From NCBI RefSeq assembly GCF_002217925.1, contig NZ_BCMF01000006.1:124001-188000 (forward strand): a stretch of 64,000 nucleotides of DNA. Direction: 5' to 3'. The position numbers and the translations under genes were made by a program. Below the pieces are notes generated by a model, which was not told the origin of the DNA, searched no databases, and saw only the letters and a program-made list of their open reading frames with translations. Positions 37,522 to 46,400 of the stretch are shown here, one piece after another (within the stretch, counting starts at the first letter, position 1; each line of letters opens with the position of its first letter). This DNA comes from Secundilactobacillus mixtipabuli (lineage in GTDB: Bacteria; Bacillota; Bacilli; Lactobacillales; Lactobacillaceae).

Positions 37522-38540
37522 CGCAAGGTCACCTTCTTTGTTGCCAGGATGTAGATAAAGATCGGTGTGCCGATAAATCCTGTGAGGATGCTCAGGGGAA
37601 TTTCACCGGCTGAAAGCGTGCGTGCGAGTGTATCAACCAGTAATAGAAAAATGGCCCCGATTAATCCCGATAGCGGCAAAGCATAACGTGTATTTGGACC
37701 AATCAGCATGCGAGCCATGTGAGGCACAACTAAACCAATCCAACCGATTGGGCCACTCAGACAAACGGACGCCGCCGTGAGCAGCGTTGCACTAAAAACA
37801 ACCAAGCGCCGTTCAAACACAACGTTGATCCCCATACTTTGCGCTGCTGCGTCACCAAGACTGAGGACCGTTAACCGCCAGCGCATGATGTACAGTACAA
37901 TTAAACCAATCAGCATCATTGGTAGTACCGAAATAAGATTACCGACAGTTACTTTGGATAAGCTCCCCAACTGCCAATACACGATACTTTGCAATTGGGA
38001 GTCAGGGTCAGCAAGGTATTTTAATAACCCTAGAATGGCCTGCATGAGACCGCTGACGACTACCCCAGCTAGTACTAACGTGAGGTTGGTCGAACGACCC
38101 ATTAAACGGGGAATAGTGACACTTAAAAGGACGGCAATTAAACCAAAAATAAGTGCTAAGATCTGAGTGCCGAAACTATGCAAATTCAGTAGGATGGCTA
38201 GAGCAGCGCCAACAGCAGCACCGTTAGACACGCCAAGTAAATCGGGAGAAACTAACGGGTTTTGAAAAATGTTTTGATAAGCCGTTCCAGAAATGGCTAA
38301 AGCGGCGCCGATTCCAATCGCCGCTAACATCCGAGGCAGCCGTAAGCTGAAAATAATGTTAGTTTCAATGGGGCTAATAACCGTGTGATCGGTGATTTGA
38401 CCAATTATTGCATAATACAAATGAATTAATGGAATTTGATAATTACCAAAACACAGTGAGGCAAATGATAATAAAACTAAAATAATACTCGCAAGGGAGA
38501 TGATTTGTAATTGGTGCCTAACTCGTAAGATAATTTTCAA
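37518..38540 (-). CDS. FecCD-type ABC importer permease
   Basis: A 340-aa membrane protein with about ten transmembrane helices and the FecCD signature regions (RLPRMLAAIGIGAALAISGTAYQ, PDLLGVSNGAAVGAAL, GPIGWIGLVVPHMARMLIG). Substrates of the family include iron chelates and cobalamin; MolB-type members carry molybdate. It lies divergent from moaE-moaD-moaA-narK, and no ModABC is present in the window, so molybdate is a reasonable but unproven guess. Confidence 0.87.
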   Translation of the reverse strand: MKIILRVRHQLQIISLASIILVLLSFASLCFGNYQIPLIHLYYAIIGQITDHTVISPIETNIIFSLRLPRMLAAIGIGAALAISGTAYQNIFQNPLVSPDLLGVSNGAAVGAALAILLNLHSFGTQILALIFGLIAVLLSVTIPRLMGRSTNLTLVLAGVVVSGLMQAILGLLKYLADPDSQLQSIVYWQLGSLSKVTVGNLISVLPMMLIGLIVLYIMRWRLTVLSLGDAAAQSMGINVVFERRLVVFSATLLTAASVCLSGPIGWIGLVVPHMARMLIGPNTRYALPLSGLIGAIFLLLVDTLARTLSAGEIPLSILTGFIGTPIFIYILATKKVTLR

Positions 38541-38686
38541 CTCCCTTCATCTAAATAGTTTTAGGCCACACCAGGAAACGTTAGAAGCAATCAATAATTC
38601 GATTTACCACTTTTTTGGTGCTTAATCAGGTTTCGAAACTCTTAGCCTGGGAACTTTCTCAGTCTTTCTAACTAGTATCCAGTATA
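38541..38686 (-). promoter_or_regulatory. Promoter and possibly structured leader of the FecCD/E operon
   Basis: On the minus strand an extended -10 box TGCTATACT lies at 38681-38689. The ~135-nt leader starts with GTTAGAA (38672-38666) that pairs perfectly with TTCTAAC (38586-38580), enclosing 79 nt with a further CAGG/CCTG pairing. The arrangement resembles a metabolite-sensing leader, but I cannot match it to a known riboswitch class. Confidence 0.4.
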
Positions 38687-38710
38687 GCATTCTGTCAATT
38701 TTGGAATAAA

Positions 38711-38718
38711 TTAGGGAA
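38711..38718 (+). promoter_or_regulatory. TTAGGGAA element upstream of moaE
   Basis: The same octamer as upstream of narG (16193-16200); its reverse complement occurs upstream of the unknown operon at 26071. It lies about 77 bp before the moaE start. Candidate activator (NreC) half-site. Confidence 0.35.
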
Positions 38719-38794
38719 TTGACTAATTCAACCAGGAATATTCTTCTGAAATAATAGGGGTTGTAATCAACATTATGAAAAACAGGTGGTCAGT

Positions 38795-39196
38795 ATGTAT
38801 TACCTAAACATCAGCGATTCACCAATCGATGTGGACGCACTTTACCAAAAATTAAAGGACCCGCAGTATGGCGGTATCGTAACCTTTGTCGGCACGGTTC
38901 GCCAGTGGACAGGTGATATTGAGACACGCTTTATTGATTACTCAGCTTATCATCCCATGGCCGAAAAGCAGCTGGAAAAATTGGCTGCACCAATTGAAGC
39001 TAAGGGTGCCCGAGTGGTCATCGCACATCGAACTGGCCACTTGGACTTAACCGACGAAGCTGTGTTTGTTGGGGTAGCGGCCGCTCACCGTGGCGATGCC
39101 TTTCGCTGGTGCGAGTACTTAATCGACACCTTAAAAAAAGAGGTCCCAATTTGGAAGAAAGAAACCGACACTGACGCCGTAAGATGGGGGGACTGA
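38795..39196 (+). CDS. moaE: Molybdopterin synthase catalytic subunit MoaE
   Basis: A 133-aa protein starting at ATG 38795 behind AGGTGGT. The MoaE active-site segment KKEVPIWKKE and the GIVTFVGTVR / RTGHLDLTDEAVFVGVAAAHRGDAF blocks are present. With MoaD it inserts two sulfurs into cyclic pyranopterin monophosphate. First gene of moaE-moaD-moaA-narK. Confidence 0.95.
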   Translation: MYYLNISDSPIDVDALYQKLKDPQYGGIVTFVGTVRQWTGDIETRFIDYSAYHPMAEKQLEKLAAPIEAKGARVVIAHRTGHLDLTDEAVFVGVAAAHRGDAFRWCEYLIDTLKKEVPIWKKETDTDAVRWGD

Positions 39197-39198
39197 GA

Positions 39199-39444
39199 AT
39201 GCAACTTCATGTGAAATTATTCGCGATGCTTCAAGAACAGTTAGGCGATGTCATTGTCGTCTCTGTGCCAGAGCAGCCGACTGCCGACCAAATAAAACAA
39301 GCCATTGCTGATGCGTCACCAAATCTACGCCAAGTGATTGGTACGGCGAGAATAGCAGTTAATCAAGAATTCACCGCAAGCGGCCCCCTTGACGTTGGTA
39401 CAGACGATGAAATCGCTTTGATTCCACCAGTAAGCGGCGGTTAA
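39199..39444 (+). CDS. moaD: Molybdopterin synthase sulfur carrier subunit MoaD
   Basis: An 81-aa beta-grasp protein ending in the required Gly-Gly (PPVSGG), which MoeB adenylates and which is then thiocarboxylated. I start at ATG 39199, two bases after the moaE stop, with a GGGGGA site; an in-frame ATG at 39184 lies inside moaE and is less likely. It works with MoaE, encoded directly upstream. Confidence 0.93.
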   Translation: MQLHVKLFAMLQEQLGDVIVVSVPEQPTADQIKQAIADASPNLRQVIGTARIAVNQEFTASGPLDVGTDDEIALIPPVSGG

Positions 39445-39480
39445 CTGAAGTTTGTCGGATAATGATGAGGAGGAAGTAGA

Positions 39481-40479
39481 ATGGATAAACTTTACGATAA
39501 ATATGATCGGTTACATGATTACGTCCGGTTATCGATCACAGACCGTTGTAATTTGCGGTGTGTGTACTGTATGCCCAAAGAGGGATTGCCTTTCTTTCCA
39601 ACGGACCGGGTCTTATCTCAAGACGAAATTGTGCAAATGATTCAAAACTTCGCTGACATGGGCGTTTCTAAAGTCCGTATCACTGGTGGTGAGCCCCTTT
39701 TACGAACGGATGTGGTTGAGATTGTTCGGCGTATTAAGGCCATTGACGGGATCAACGATGTGTCCATCACCACCAACGGCTTGTTTCTGGCGAAGTTAGC
39801 TAAGGATTTGAAAGAAGCCGGCCTAGATCGACTGAATATCAGCCTGGATACTTTCAAACCTGACCGTTACAAGAAAATCACTCGGGGTGGCAATATCAAC
39901 CAGGTACTGGAAGGCATTGCCGTTGCCAGCAAGCTTCATTTTAAGAAAATCAAATTAAATATTGTTTTGATCCGCGGGCAAAATGATGATGAAGTTTTAG
40001 ACTTTTTACATTATACAAAGACGCATGATGTGAATGTTCGCTTCATTGAATTTATGCCCATTGGTAACTCGATGAGGACGTGGAAGAAGGAGTATGTTGG
40101 CCTAAAGAGTGTCTTTGAAACCGCAGACGAGGCCGGCATGGTTTATCACCCAATTGAATTAAAGGGTAATGGACCCTCCGATAATTACCAAATTGAAGGT
40201 TACGAAGGCAGCTTCGGGCTGATTCATCCTATCAGTTCCAAATTCTGTGAAAACTGTAACCGTTTGCGGATCACGGCGGACGGTTACGTGAAGGCTTGCC
40301 TGTACTGGAATGAAGAAATCGATATTCGCAAAGCCATTCCAGATAAGGCAGCCTTCCGCAAGTTGATTCAAAAGGCTCTGGACAACAAACCATTAAACCA
40401 CGAAATGGCAATGGCTGAAACTGATCGGATTATTGACAAGGCGCCAACTTGGCGTCATATGAGTCAAATAGGAGGTTAA
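39481..40479 (+). CDS. moaA: GTP 3',8-cyclase MoaA (radical SAM)
   Basis: A 332-aa first enzyme of Moco synthesis. The N-terminal radical-SAM cluster motif CNLRCVYC and the C-terminal second [4Fe-4S] motif CENCNRLR...CLYW are both present, and the protein ends in Gly-Gly, as active MoaA does. The GGE motif (TGGEPLLR) is intact. MoaC, which acts next, is encoded 27 kb away as part of the mobB-moaC frame. It sits 4 bp from narK. Confidence 0.97.
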   Translation: MDKLYDKYDRLHDYVRLSITDRCNLRCVYCMPKEGLPFFPTDRVLSQDEIVQMIQNFADMGVSKVRITGGEPLLRTDVVEIVRRIKAIDGINDVSITTNGLFLAKLAKDLKEAGLDRLNISLDTFKPDRYKKITRGGNINQVLEGIAVASKLHFKKIKLNIVLIRGQNDDEVLDFLHYTKTHDVNVRFIEFMPIGNSMRTWKKEYVGLKSVFETADEAGMVYHPIELKGNGPSDNYQIEGYEGSFGLIHPISSKFCENCNRLRITADGYVKACLYWNEEIDIRKAIPDKAAFRKLIQKALDNKPLNHEMAMAETDRIIDKAPTWRHMSQIGG

Positions 40480-40483
40480 TATA

Positions 40484-41677
40484 ATGGCTACTCAAGAGGA
40501 TGTTGCACATGGCTCACGGTATAACGCTTATATGGCGTTGATTCTGGCAACCATCGCAATGATTGTCTGCTTCATGTCTTGGTCTAACTTCGCCCCGCTA
40601 GCAGCGCAAGTAGCAACGATGTTCCATTTGTCAGTGGGCCAAAAAACGCTGTTACTGGCAACACCTGTGTTATTGGGATCCATTATGCGGATTCCAGTTG
40701 GCATTTTAAGCGATAAATACGGTGGTAAGAAAGTATACATTATTTTAATGATTTTTATTCTCATCCCACTGTTTATGATCACCGAGGTTCACACGTTTGG
40801 CATGTTACTGTTCGCTGCTTTGTTAGTCGGAATGGCCGGCACGTCATTTGCAGTCGGGGTTTCGTACGCTTCAGTTTGGTTTCCACCAGAAAAGCAGGGG
40901 TTCGCTTTAGGAATCGTGGCCATGGGTAACATGGGTAATGCGGTGGCAGCCTTGACCTTACCACGGATTTCAGCTTCTAGTGGATTTAACAGTGTTTATC
41001 ATTTTTTGATGATCTTAACTGTGATTATCATGATCCTGTTTGCCATTTTCTGTAAGGAAATGCCGACGGATAAAACGAAGTCTGTCAGCGGTGCACTTTC
41101 CGTTGCTAAAGAAAGCAGTACGTGGTACCTGTCATTATTCTACTTTTTAACTTTCGGTTTGTTCGTGTCTTTCACCAATTTAACGCCCATGTTCTTAGGC
41201 GATATCTTTGGGGTCAATGCGGTAACGGCTGGCCTATATGCGGCCTTGTTTGCCTTTTTGTGTACGGTTATTCGACCGGTTGGTGGCGCGGCCGCTGATA
41301 AGTTTCGGCCAATGTCAATGCTGCAGTGGATTTTCATTCTCATTGCCGTATTTTCATTGGTCATCATGTTTTCGTTTGATTCTCAAATCCTGTTTGTAAC
41401 GGGAATCGTGGGAACTGGCCTTGCCGCCGGCTGGGGCAACGGGGTCGTCTTTAAGATGGTGCCATACGTTTCTAAGGGTAATACTGGTGCCGTTACCGGT
41501 TTCGTAGGTGCGGTCGGTGGCCTAGGCGGGTTCTTCCCGCCACTAGTTGTTGGCTGGATCAAGGGCTGGACGGGCAGTTACCAGTTAGGTATCGCACTGC
41601 TGGTATTGACCGCGTTAATTTGCTGGTACGTTCTTCGCCGTCGTTTCATCAAGGGCGACGTGCATATTGTTAAATAA
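40484..41677 (+). CDS. narK: Nitrate/nitrite transporter NarK (MFS)
   Basis: A 397-aa, 12-helix major facilitator protein. Both nitrate-signature regions rich in Gly are present: GMAGTSFAVGVSYAS in TM5 and GAVTGFVGAVGGLGGFFPP in TM11, along with substrate-binding arginines (MRIPVG; RPVGG). It brings nitrate to the cytoplasmic NarG site and exports nitrite. It follows moaA after 4 bp with an AGGAGG site. Confidence 0.94.
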   Translation: MATQEDVAHGSRYNAYMALILATIAMIVCFMSWSNFAPLAAQVATMFHLSVGQKTLLLATPVLLGSIMRIPVGILSDKYGGKKVYIILMIFILIPLFMITEVHTFGMLLFAALLVGMAGTSFAVGVSYASVWFPPEKQGFALGIVAMGNMGNAVAALTLPRISASSGFNSVYHFLMILTVIIMILFAIFCKEMPTDKTKSVSGALSVAKESSTWYLSLFYFLTFGLFVSFTNLTPMFLGDIFGVNAVTAGLYAALFAFLCTVIRPVGGAAADKFRPMSMLQWIFILIAVFSLVIMFSFDSQILFVTGIVGTGLAAGWGNGVVFKMVPYVSKGNTGAVTGFVGAVGGLGGFFPPLVVGWIKGWTGSYQLGIALLVLTALICWYVLRRRFIKGDVHIVK

Positions 41678-41704
41678 AAATTTGTCGTTGGAGGTAATCG
41701 GGTT

Positions 41705-42004
41705 ATGAAGGTATTAACACCAGATACAACAGTTTCAGAAGGACCAGATCGGATGCTGTCTGAACACCATTTGTCGATTGTCAGATTGGTTTTGCCAAAG
41801 GGGAAGACCATTAAACGTCATCGGTCAATGATGACCGTCACGGTGGTTGCTATCAAGGGATCGATTCAGTTCCACACGGATGATGAGGTTACCACACTGG
41901 TTCCGGGAAAGGCTGTTGTTATGCAACCCGGTGAATTCCATTGGTTGGAAGCACCCGATGAAGCCGGCGAAGTCATGGTTGTCCATGGCGTGCTCGCACA
42001 GTAA
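41705..42004 (+). CDS. Small cupin-domain protein
   Basis: A 99-aa single cupin with the two conserved motifs in shortened form (GKTIKRHRSMMTVTVVAIKGS and PGKAVVMQPGEFHWLEA). The usual metal-binding HxH is reduced (RHR), with a single His in motif 2, so metal binding is uncertain. It follows narK by 27 bp and precedes the MIP18-like gene by 16 bp, so it may have a role in nitrate or nitrite metabolism or in Moco/Fe-S maturation; the function is not known. Confidence 0.8.
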   Translation: MKVLTPDTTVSEGPDRMLSEHHLSIVRLVLPKGKTIKRHRSMMTVTVVAIKGSIQFHTDDEVTTLVPGKAVVMQPGEFHWLEAPDEAGEVMVVHGVLAQ

Positions 42005-42020
42005 TGAGGAGGTAAACGCA

Positions 42021-42353
42021 ATGGCTGAAGAAGTTGGCGCAGAATTTTCACCCATCGAAAACAAAGTGATGACCTCACTGGAAGACGTGATTGACCCAGA
42101 ACTTGGTATCGACATGGTCAACCTGGGGCTGATCTATGATGTTAACGTTGATGATAAGGGACAGTGCGTAATCACCATGACGCTGACCACCATGGGCTGC
42201 CCGTTAGGCAACCTGCTGGCTGATCAGATCAACGACGCGGTGCTGTCAGTGGACGGTGTCACCGCCTGCGACATCAACCTCGTGTGGGAGCCCGCTTGGG
42301 ACATGAACCGGATGAGCCGGTTCGCCAAGGTGGCTTTGGGGATTCATGGATAA
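42021..42353 (+). CDS. MIP18/PaaD (DUF59) family protein, SufT-like
   Basis: A 110-aa protein starting at ATG 42021 behind GAGGAGG. DUF59 features are EDVIDPELGIDMVNLGLIYDV and the conserved cysteine in TTMGCPLGN. Members (SufT, PaaD, MIP18) assist Fe-S protein maturation. As last gene after moaEDA-narK-cupin it could help load clusters into NarGH or MoaA; this is inference from position. An open frame upstream of the start is a shadow of the cupin gene. Confidence 0.87.
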   Translation: MAEEVGAEFSPIENKVMTSLEDVIDPELGIDMVNLGLIYDVNVDDKGQCVITMTLTTMGCPLGNLLADQINDAVLSVDGVTACDINLVWEPAWDMNRMSRFAKVALGIHG

Positions 42354-42414
42354 AGTTAAATATTAAACGCAGGTAATCGACATTGACTGCCTAAATAAAA
42401 ATAACAGGAAACAT

Positions 42415-42464
42415 AAAAGAAGCTTGATACTGCCGCGTTAGCAGACAGTATCAAGCTTCTTTTT
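42415..42464 (+). terminator. Terminator of the moaE-narK operon
   Basis: AAAAGAAGCTTGATACTG pairs perfectly with CAGTATCAAGCTTCTTTT, 13-nt loop, with T-run. Confidence 0.92.
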
Positions 42465-42726
42465 GGCTTCAAAAGGTTTTAATTGGTCGTTGTCACTCCA
42501 GAGATTTAATCATGTTCTGGATCTAACCCAAGCTGGCAACGTGAACTACTTTATGCAGGATACGATTCATTTGGGTCGGCGCGGCTGGCTGGCAATTGAT
42601 CAAGTTGTGCGGCCATTTTTAGCGCAGCGGCAACCAGCACCGCACTATCGGCTGAACGATGCCTACTTTGCCAAAAAATGGCAGCAACAGGTTGTGAAGC
42701 GAACGGTATTAAGGAGGGAAACATGA
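42463..42726 (+). pseudogene. C-terminal fragment of dltD
   Basis: The 87-codon frame resembles only the end of DltD, the D-alanyl transfer protein of lipoteichoic acid D-alanylation: NYFMQDTIHLGRRGWLAIDQ followed by YRLNDAYFAKKWQQQ. Full DltD has ~420 residues with an N-terminal membrane anchor and a Ser/His catalytic set. Here the N-terminal three quarters are absent and a terminator stands right before the frame, with no ribosome site. No other dlt gene is nearby, so this looks like a relic of a rearrangement. Confidence 0.65.
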
Positions 42727-43349
42727 TTCGGAAGCTGACAATGAGACCGTTAGGAAGACGTGATATTGCTAAGCTAGTGACGATTGTCGAACGCGTTTGG
42801 GATTTCAGTGGCGACCATGATATTAAGGGAAATCATCGGTTAGCCAATGTCTTTTTGAAAGCTTGTTTGGTTCGTCAAAATGATGCAAAAGTTGCCTTAT
42901 GGAAGGATGAAGTTGTTGGTGTCACCTTGACTGAGACGAAGTACTTAAAGAAGCGGCGAGTCAGTGATCATTTGAGATTGGAATTAGCAAAGCTGCCGTT
43001 ATTGTTGAATGCTGAAGGCCGGCAAAGCTTGAAATTACTGAATAAAACAAAACAGATTGACCAAAAGCTGTTAACCAGTCTCAATAAGGGCGAATATTTA
43101 GGCGAAATCGTCTTACTAGTCGTTGATCCAGCTTATCAAAATCTAGGAATTGGTCAGCAGCTGCTAGGAACAGTCGCCAATCACTGGAAGCAGGTTCCCG
43201 TGTCACATTATTATCTGGTTGCAGATACAGCTAGTAACTATCAGTTTTATAATTTGATAGGATTGCTGCAGCGGCGAAAACTTCAGATTGAATTTGATCA
43301 TCAATTTAAGCTAACCTTTTTCTTGTATACGGGTGAATTGAACAATTAA
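42723..43349 (+). CDS. GNAT-family N-acetyltransferase
   Basis: A 208-aa protein starting at ATG 42723 behind AAGGAGG. Acetyl-CoA motif A is readable as EIVLLVVDPAYQNLGIGQQLL, with the YYLVADTASNYQFYNLIGL motif B region after it. The N-terminal part is basic. The substrate is not predictable. It overlaps the end of the dltD fragment by 4 bp. Confidence 0.85.
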   Translation: MIRKLTMRPLGRRDIAKLVTIVERVWDFSGDHDIKGNHRLANVFLKACLVRQNDAKVALWKDEVVGVTLTETKYLKKRRVSDHLRLELAKLPLLLNAEGRQSLKLLNKTKQIDQKLLTSLNKGEYLGEIVLLVVDPAYQNLGIGQQLLGTVANHWKQVPVSHYYLVADTASNYQFYNLIGLLQRRKLQIEFDHQFKLTFFLYTGELNN

Positions 43350-43373
43350 ATAGGTAGCGTTTCTTTTAAATCG

Positions 43374-43416
43374 AATAAACCTCATCCCGATATTTTTGTC
43401 AGGATGAGGTTTATTT
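43374..43416. terminator. Bidirectional terminator
   Basis: AATAAACCTCATCC (43374-43387) pairs with GGATGAGGTTTATT (43402-43415), loop 14 nt, between convergent genes. Confidence 0.88.
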
Positions 43417-43431
43417 GGCTTTTTCAACGCT

Positions 43432-46400
43432 TTAGTAATCACTTTTGACTAACTGACTATAGGCCGTAATGTAGCCATTACCAATTTGATAGCGTTTCAA
43501 TGATTTAACGTGGTAGTCATAGCCGTTACTGTAGTCCCAATTGAGGATGGTAAAGGACTTGGGTGTGACTCGTTTGAAGTGCTCTAATCGAGTGGTTAAG
43601 TTCACATCACCATAACGATTTAGCGCCAGCAGCTTGGTGGTCGTCTTCGGTTGAGCAATGGTACCCATTTTGACGAGGACCTTGCTGGCAGTCACAATTT
43701 GGCCGTTAGTGAGGATAAAGCGGGTAGCGGTTCGGTCTTTAATGATGTTGGCGACTTTCAGCACCGTTCCTTGGCGGTAATGGGTTAGCTTGCCAGTTAA
43801 GTCGGCGTTGGCATAAGCGTTAATTCCCTTGGGGTTAATAACGGTAATGGTTTTAGGCACGATGTGGTAGTAGGCGCTGCGCACAGATTCTGGATCCGCA
43901 GTCAAATAGCCAATGAGCCCGTAAGTGTCACTCTTGGAATTAATGTCTCGAACCAGATAACGAAGCCGGTTTTGACGATCACGAGCCGTGCCAATCACCA
44001 TGAAACGGGGACGATAAATTCGCGGTTTCTTCACGTAAGTCATCAGGATGTTGTCATCAGTGAAGTTGACGCTGGTGTGCAGACTAACTTGTTTTAAAGC
44101 GTAGATCACTTTTGCCGATACCGATTCGGGGGCGTTTTCGCCCGGTTTTTCCTCTGGTGGAGTTACTTCCGGCGTTACCGGTGGGATAACATTGGTGCTA
44201 TTGGCCGTATAGACTAGGTTAATCCCATCGTGAATGGTATCGTAGGTTGCATTGGCGGGAATCGGCTGGTGATTGGCAGTCTCGATATAACTAAAGGTAT
44301 AGTTTGGAATGTTAATTTGCAGATTGGCTGCGAAACCTGCCGGTAATGGCGCGTTGACGACACCTTGAATCTGGGCAGATTGCAGTTTTTGACCCAAATT
44401 ATCCACGTAATTAACCGGAATTTGTAGTGTGTTACCGGTATAAACCAGTTTCAAGCCTGCTTGCAGATCCGTCAGGGGAACCGTATTTGTGACAGGCGTC
44501 CCATCGCTTAGTTCGTAGTGGTCAAAAGTATAATTTGCAATGGGCAACTGTGCCGTTGTGCTGGTTGGCGAAACCGAATCGATAGCGGTACCAGTGAAGA
44601 TTGTGGTGGGATTGATCACGTGGCTAAGGTTATCCACGTAGCTGACTGGGATGGTCATTTGATTAGGCGCATACACGATTCGGAGCAGGTGGTCGACGGA
44701 TAAGTAAGGCAAGGACGTTGTCGCCGAGTCAATGGCTGTCACAGTGCCATCACTTGCCACAATTTCTGCACCTTTATAATGAAAGTTTTGAATGTCAGTG
44801 GCCTGGTCATTAATGGCCAAATTGGTGGTCAGTGACTGTGCAACTTGATTGTCTGGTACTAGTGATGTGAACTGACCGTCAGACTGGTAATAACCGTGTT
44901 GAACGGTGAGTTGACTTGGTGCAAACAGCACCGTGAGACTTTGCGGGTCAGTGCTATAGTTTCCGGTTACTGGCGCTGCTTTAGCCAGTCCATTATTGGC
45001 CAGGTAATCTGAGTAATTGCCCGTACCGTCCAGAACGATATAGTTACTGCCATATTTGTCGATCAGCCATTCTAATGGGTAAGTCGTGTTGCGGTCAGTC
45101 GAAATATCGAACGGGTTGCTAATTGGACCACTTAATGGTGTCGAAGTGGCAATTTCTTCTTGCTGGCCATTGGGCATTAAGTTTTCGTAATTGACTTTTG
45201 TCGTGCCATATTCATCGTTAATAATGTAGGGAATCGATACCCATATATCGAAGGCTGACGGATCTTTTGGATAGCCGTCCTCCCAAAAAACGTACCCCGC
45301 TGAAAGCCAGCCAACATCACCAGCCGGGGGCGTCTTTAAGTTATAGAACACAATGGTTTGATCGTCTTCGCTGACTGCATCAGCTGTACTTGGCTTATAC
45401 ATCTCCTGGGTTTCTGGATAGTCAGTACTAAAGTCGGAGCCGTCAGAAGGATACATGTGAACTAATGAGCCATCGTATTCTTTGACGTTGTAACTCACTT
45501 CCACGCTGGTAGTTCCAGGTTTAAGCACTAGCAATGGCATGCTAATACTATTGTAGCGTGCGCTGCCGATTCGATTGTCGTTAATGTCGGGAGGCGTCTG
45601 CTGTCCTATCCAGGTAATCGCAAAGCCGCTGATATCACTAATTTGATTAAAACTGAGCTCAATGTTCGTTAAGTTTTTATTAGTCTTTAAAGCCGACACA
45701 TCTTGGATCGAAGTGTATAAGAAACGAACGCTAGTTAAACTGGGTATTTTTGCTAGCGAACTGATATCCCACAACCTACTTTGGGTGTAGTCAGAGAGCG
45801 TCGTATTGAGCGTAAAATTAATGGTGTTCAAGTTTTGAGCGTATTGAAGACCCTCCAAAGATTGGGTTTGCTGTAATGCCGTAAAAATCGGTGTCGCTAC
45901 TGGACCGGTCGAAGTAGGAGAAGTCGTTTGCTGAGAAGCCTGGGTGATGGTGAAATTAGTCAGCGTGTTGAGGTCTGACTTGGAGAATGAATTTCTGAAG
46001 CCGGCCCACGTGGAAAATTGAGTCTGGTATTCGGTCAGCCAAAGTAAATACTGAAACCAAATGTCCGGCATCCATTCATCGATATAGTTGTTGCTGGTCT
46101 TAGGATCGGTACCCACTGCATTTGTTGGAATAGAGGCAGCATAGACACTGCCTAGCCAAGTACCGGGCTTGATTGAAACATTCGCTAACCCGGTGTGATA
46201 ATTGGCCAATTGATAAGTCGTATTAATAGGCCCATTAAGCGTATAGTAATATTCATCCGTAGCTTTAATAGCATCCTTACCGGTCGTGGGAATCGGCACG
46301 TTCAGCCTGATACTGCCGACCGGTTTAACGCCCAGGGCATCTGGGGCAACCTGCGTGGTGTTTTCCGGATCTGGGGTGATGGTTGTAATGTTAGTTGCAG

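Noticed and set aside
38541-38690. Known Moco riboswitch
   Set aside because: The position is attractive, but I could not find the expected conserved motif segments; kept only as an unassigned structured leader.
41847-42020. N-terminal extension of the MIP18-like protein
   Set aside because: This upstream part is a shadow of the cupin gene; ATG 42021 follows GAGGAGG.
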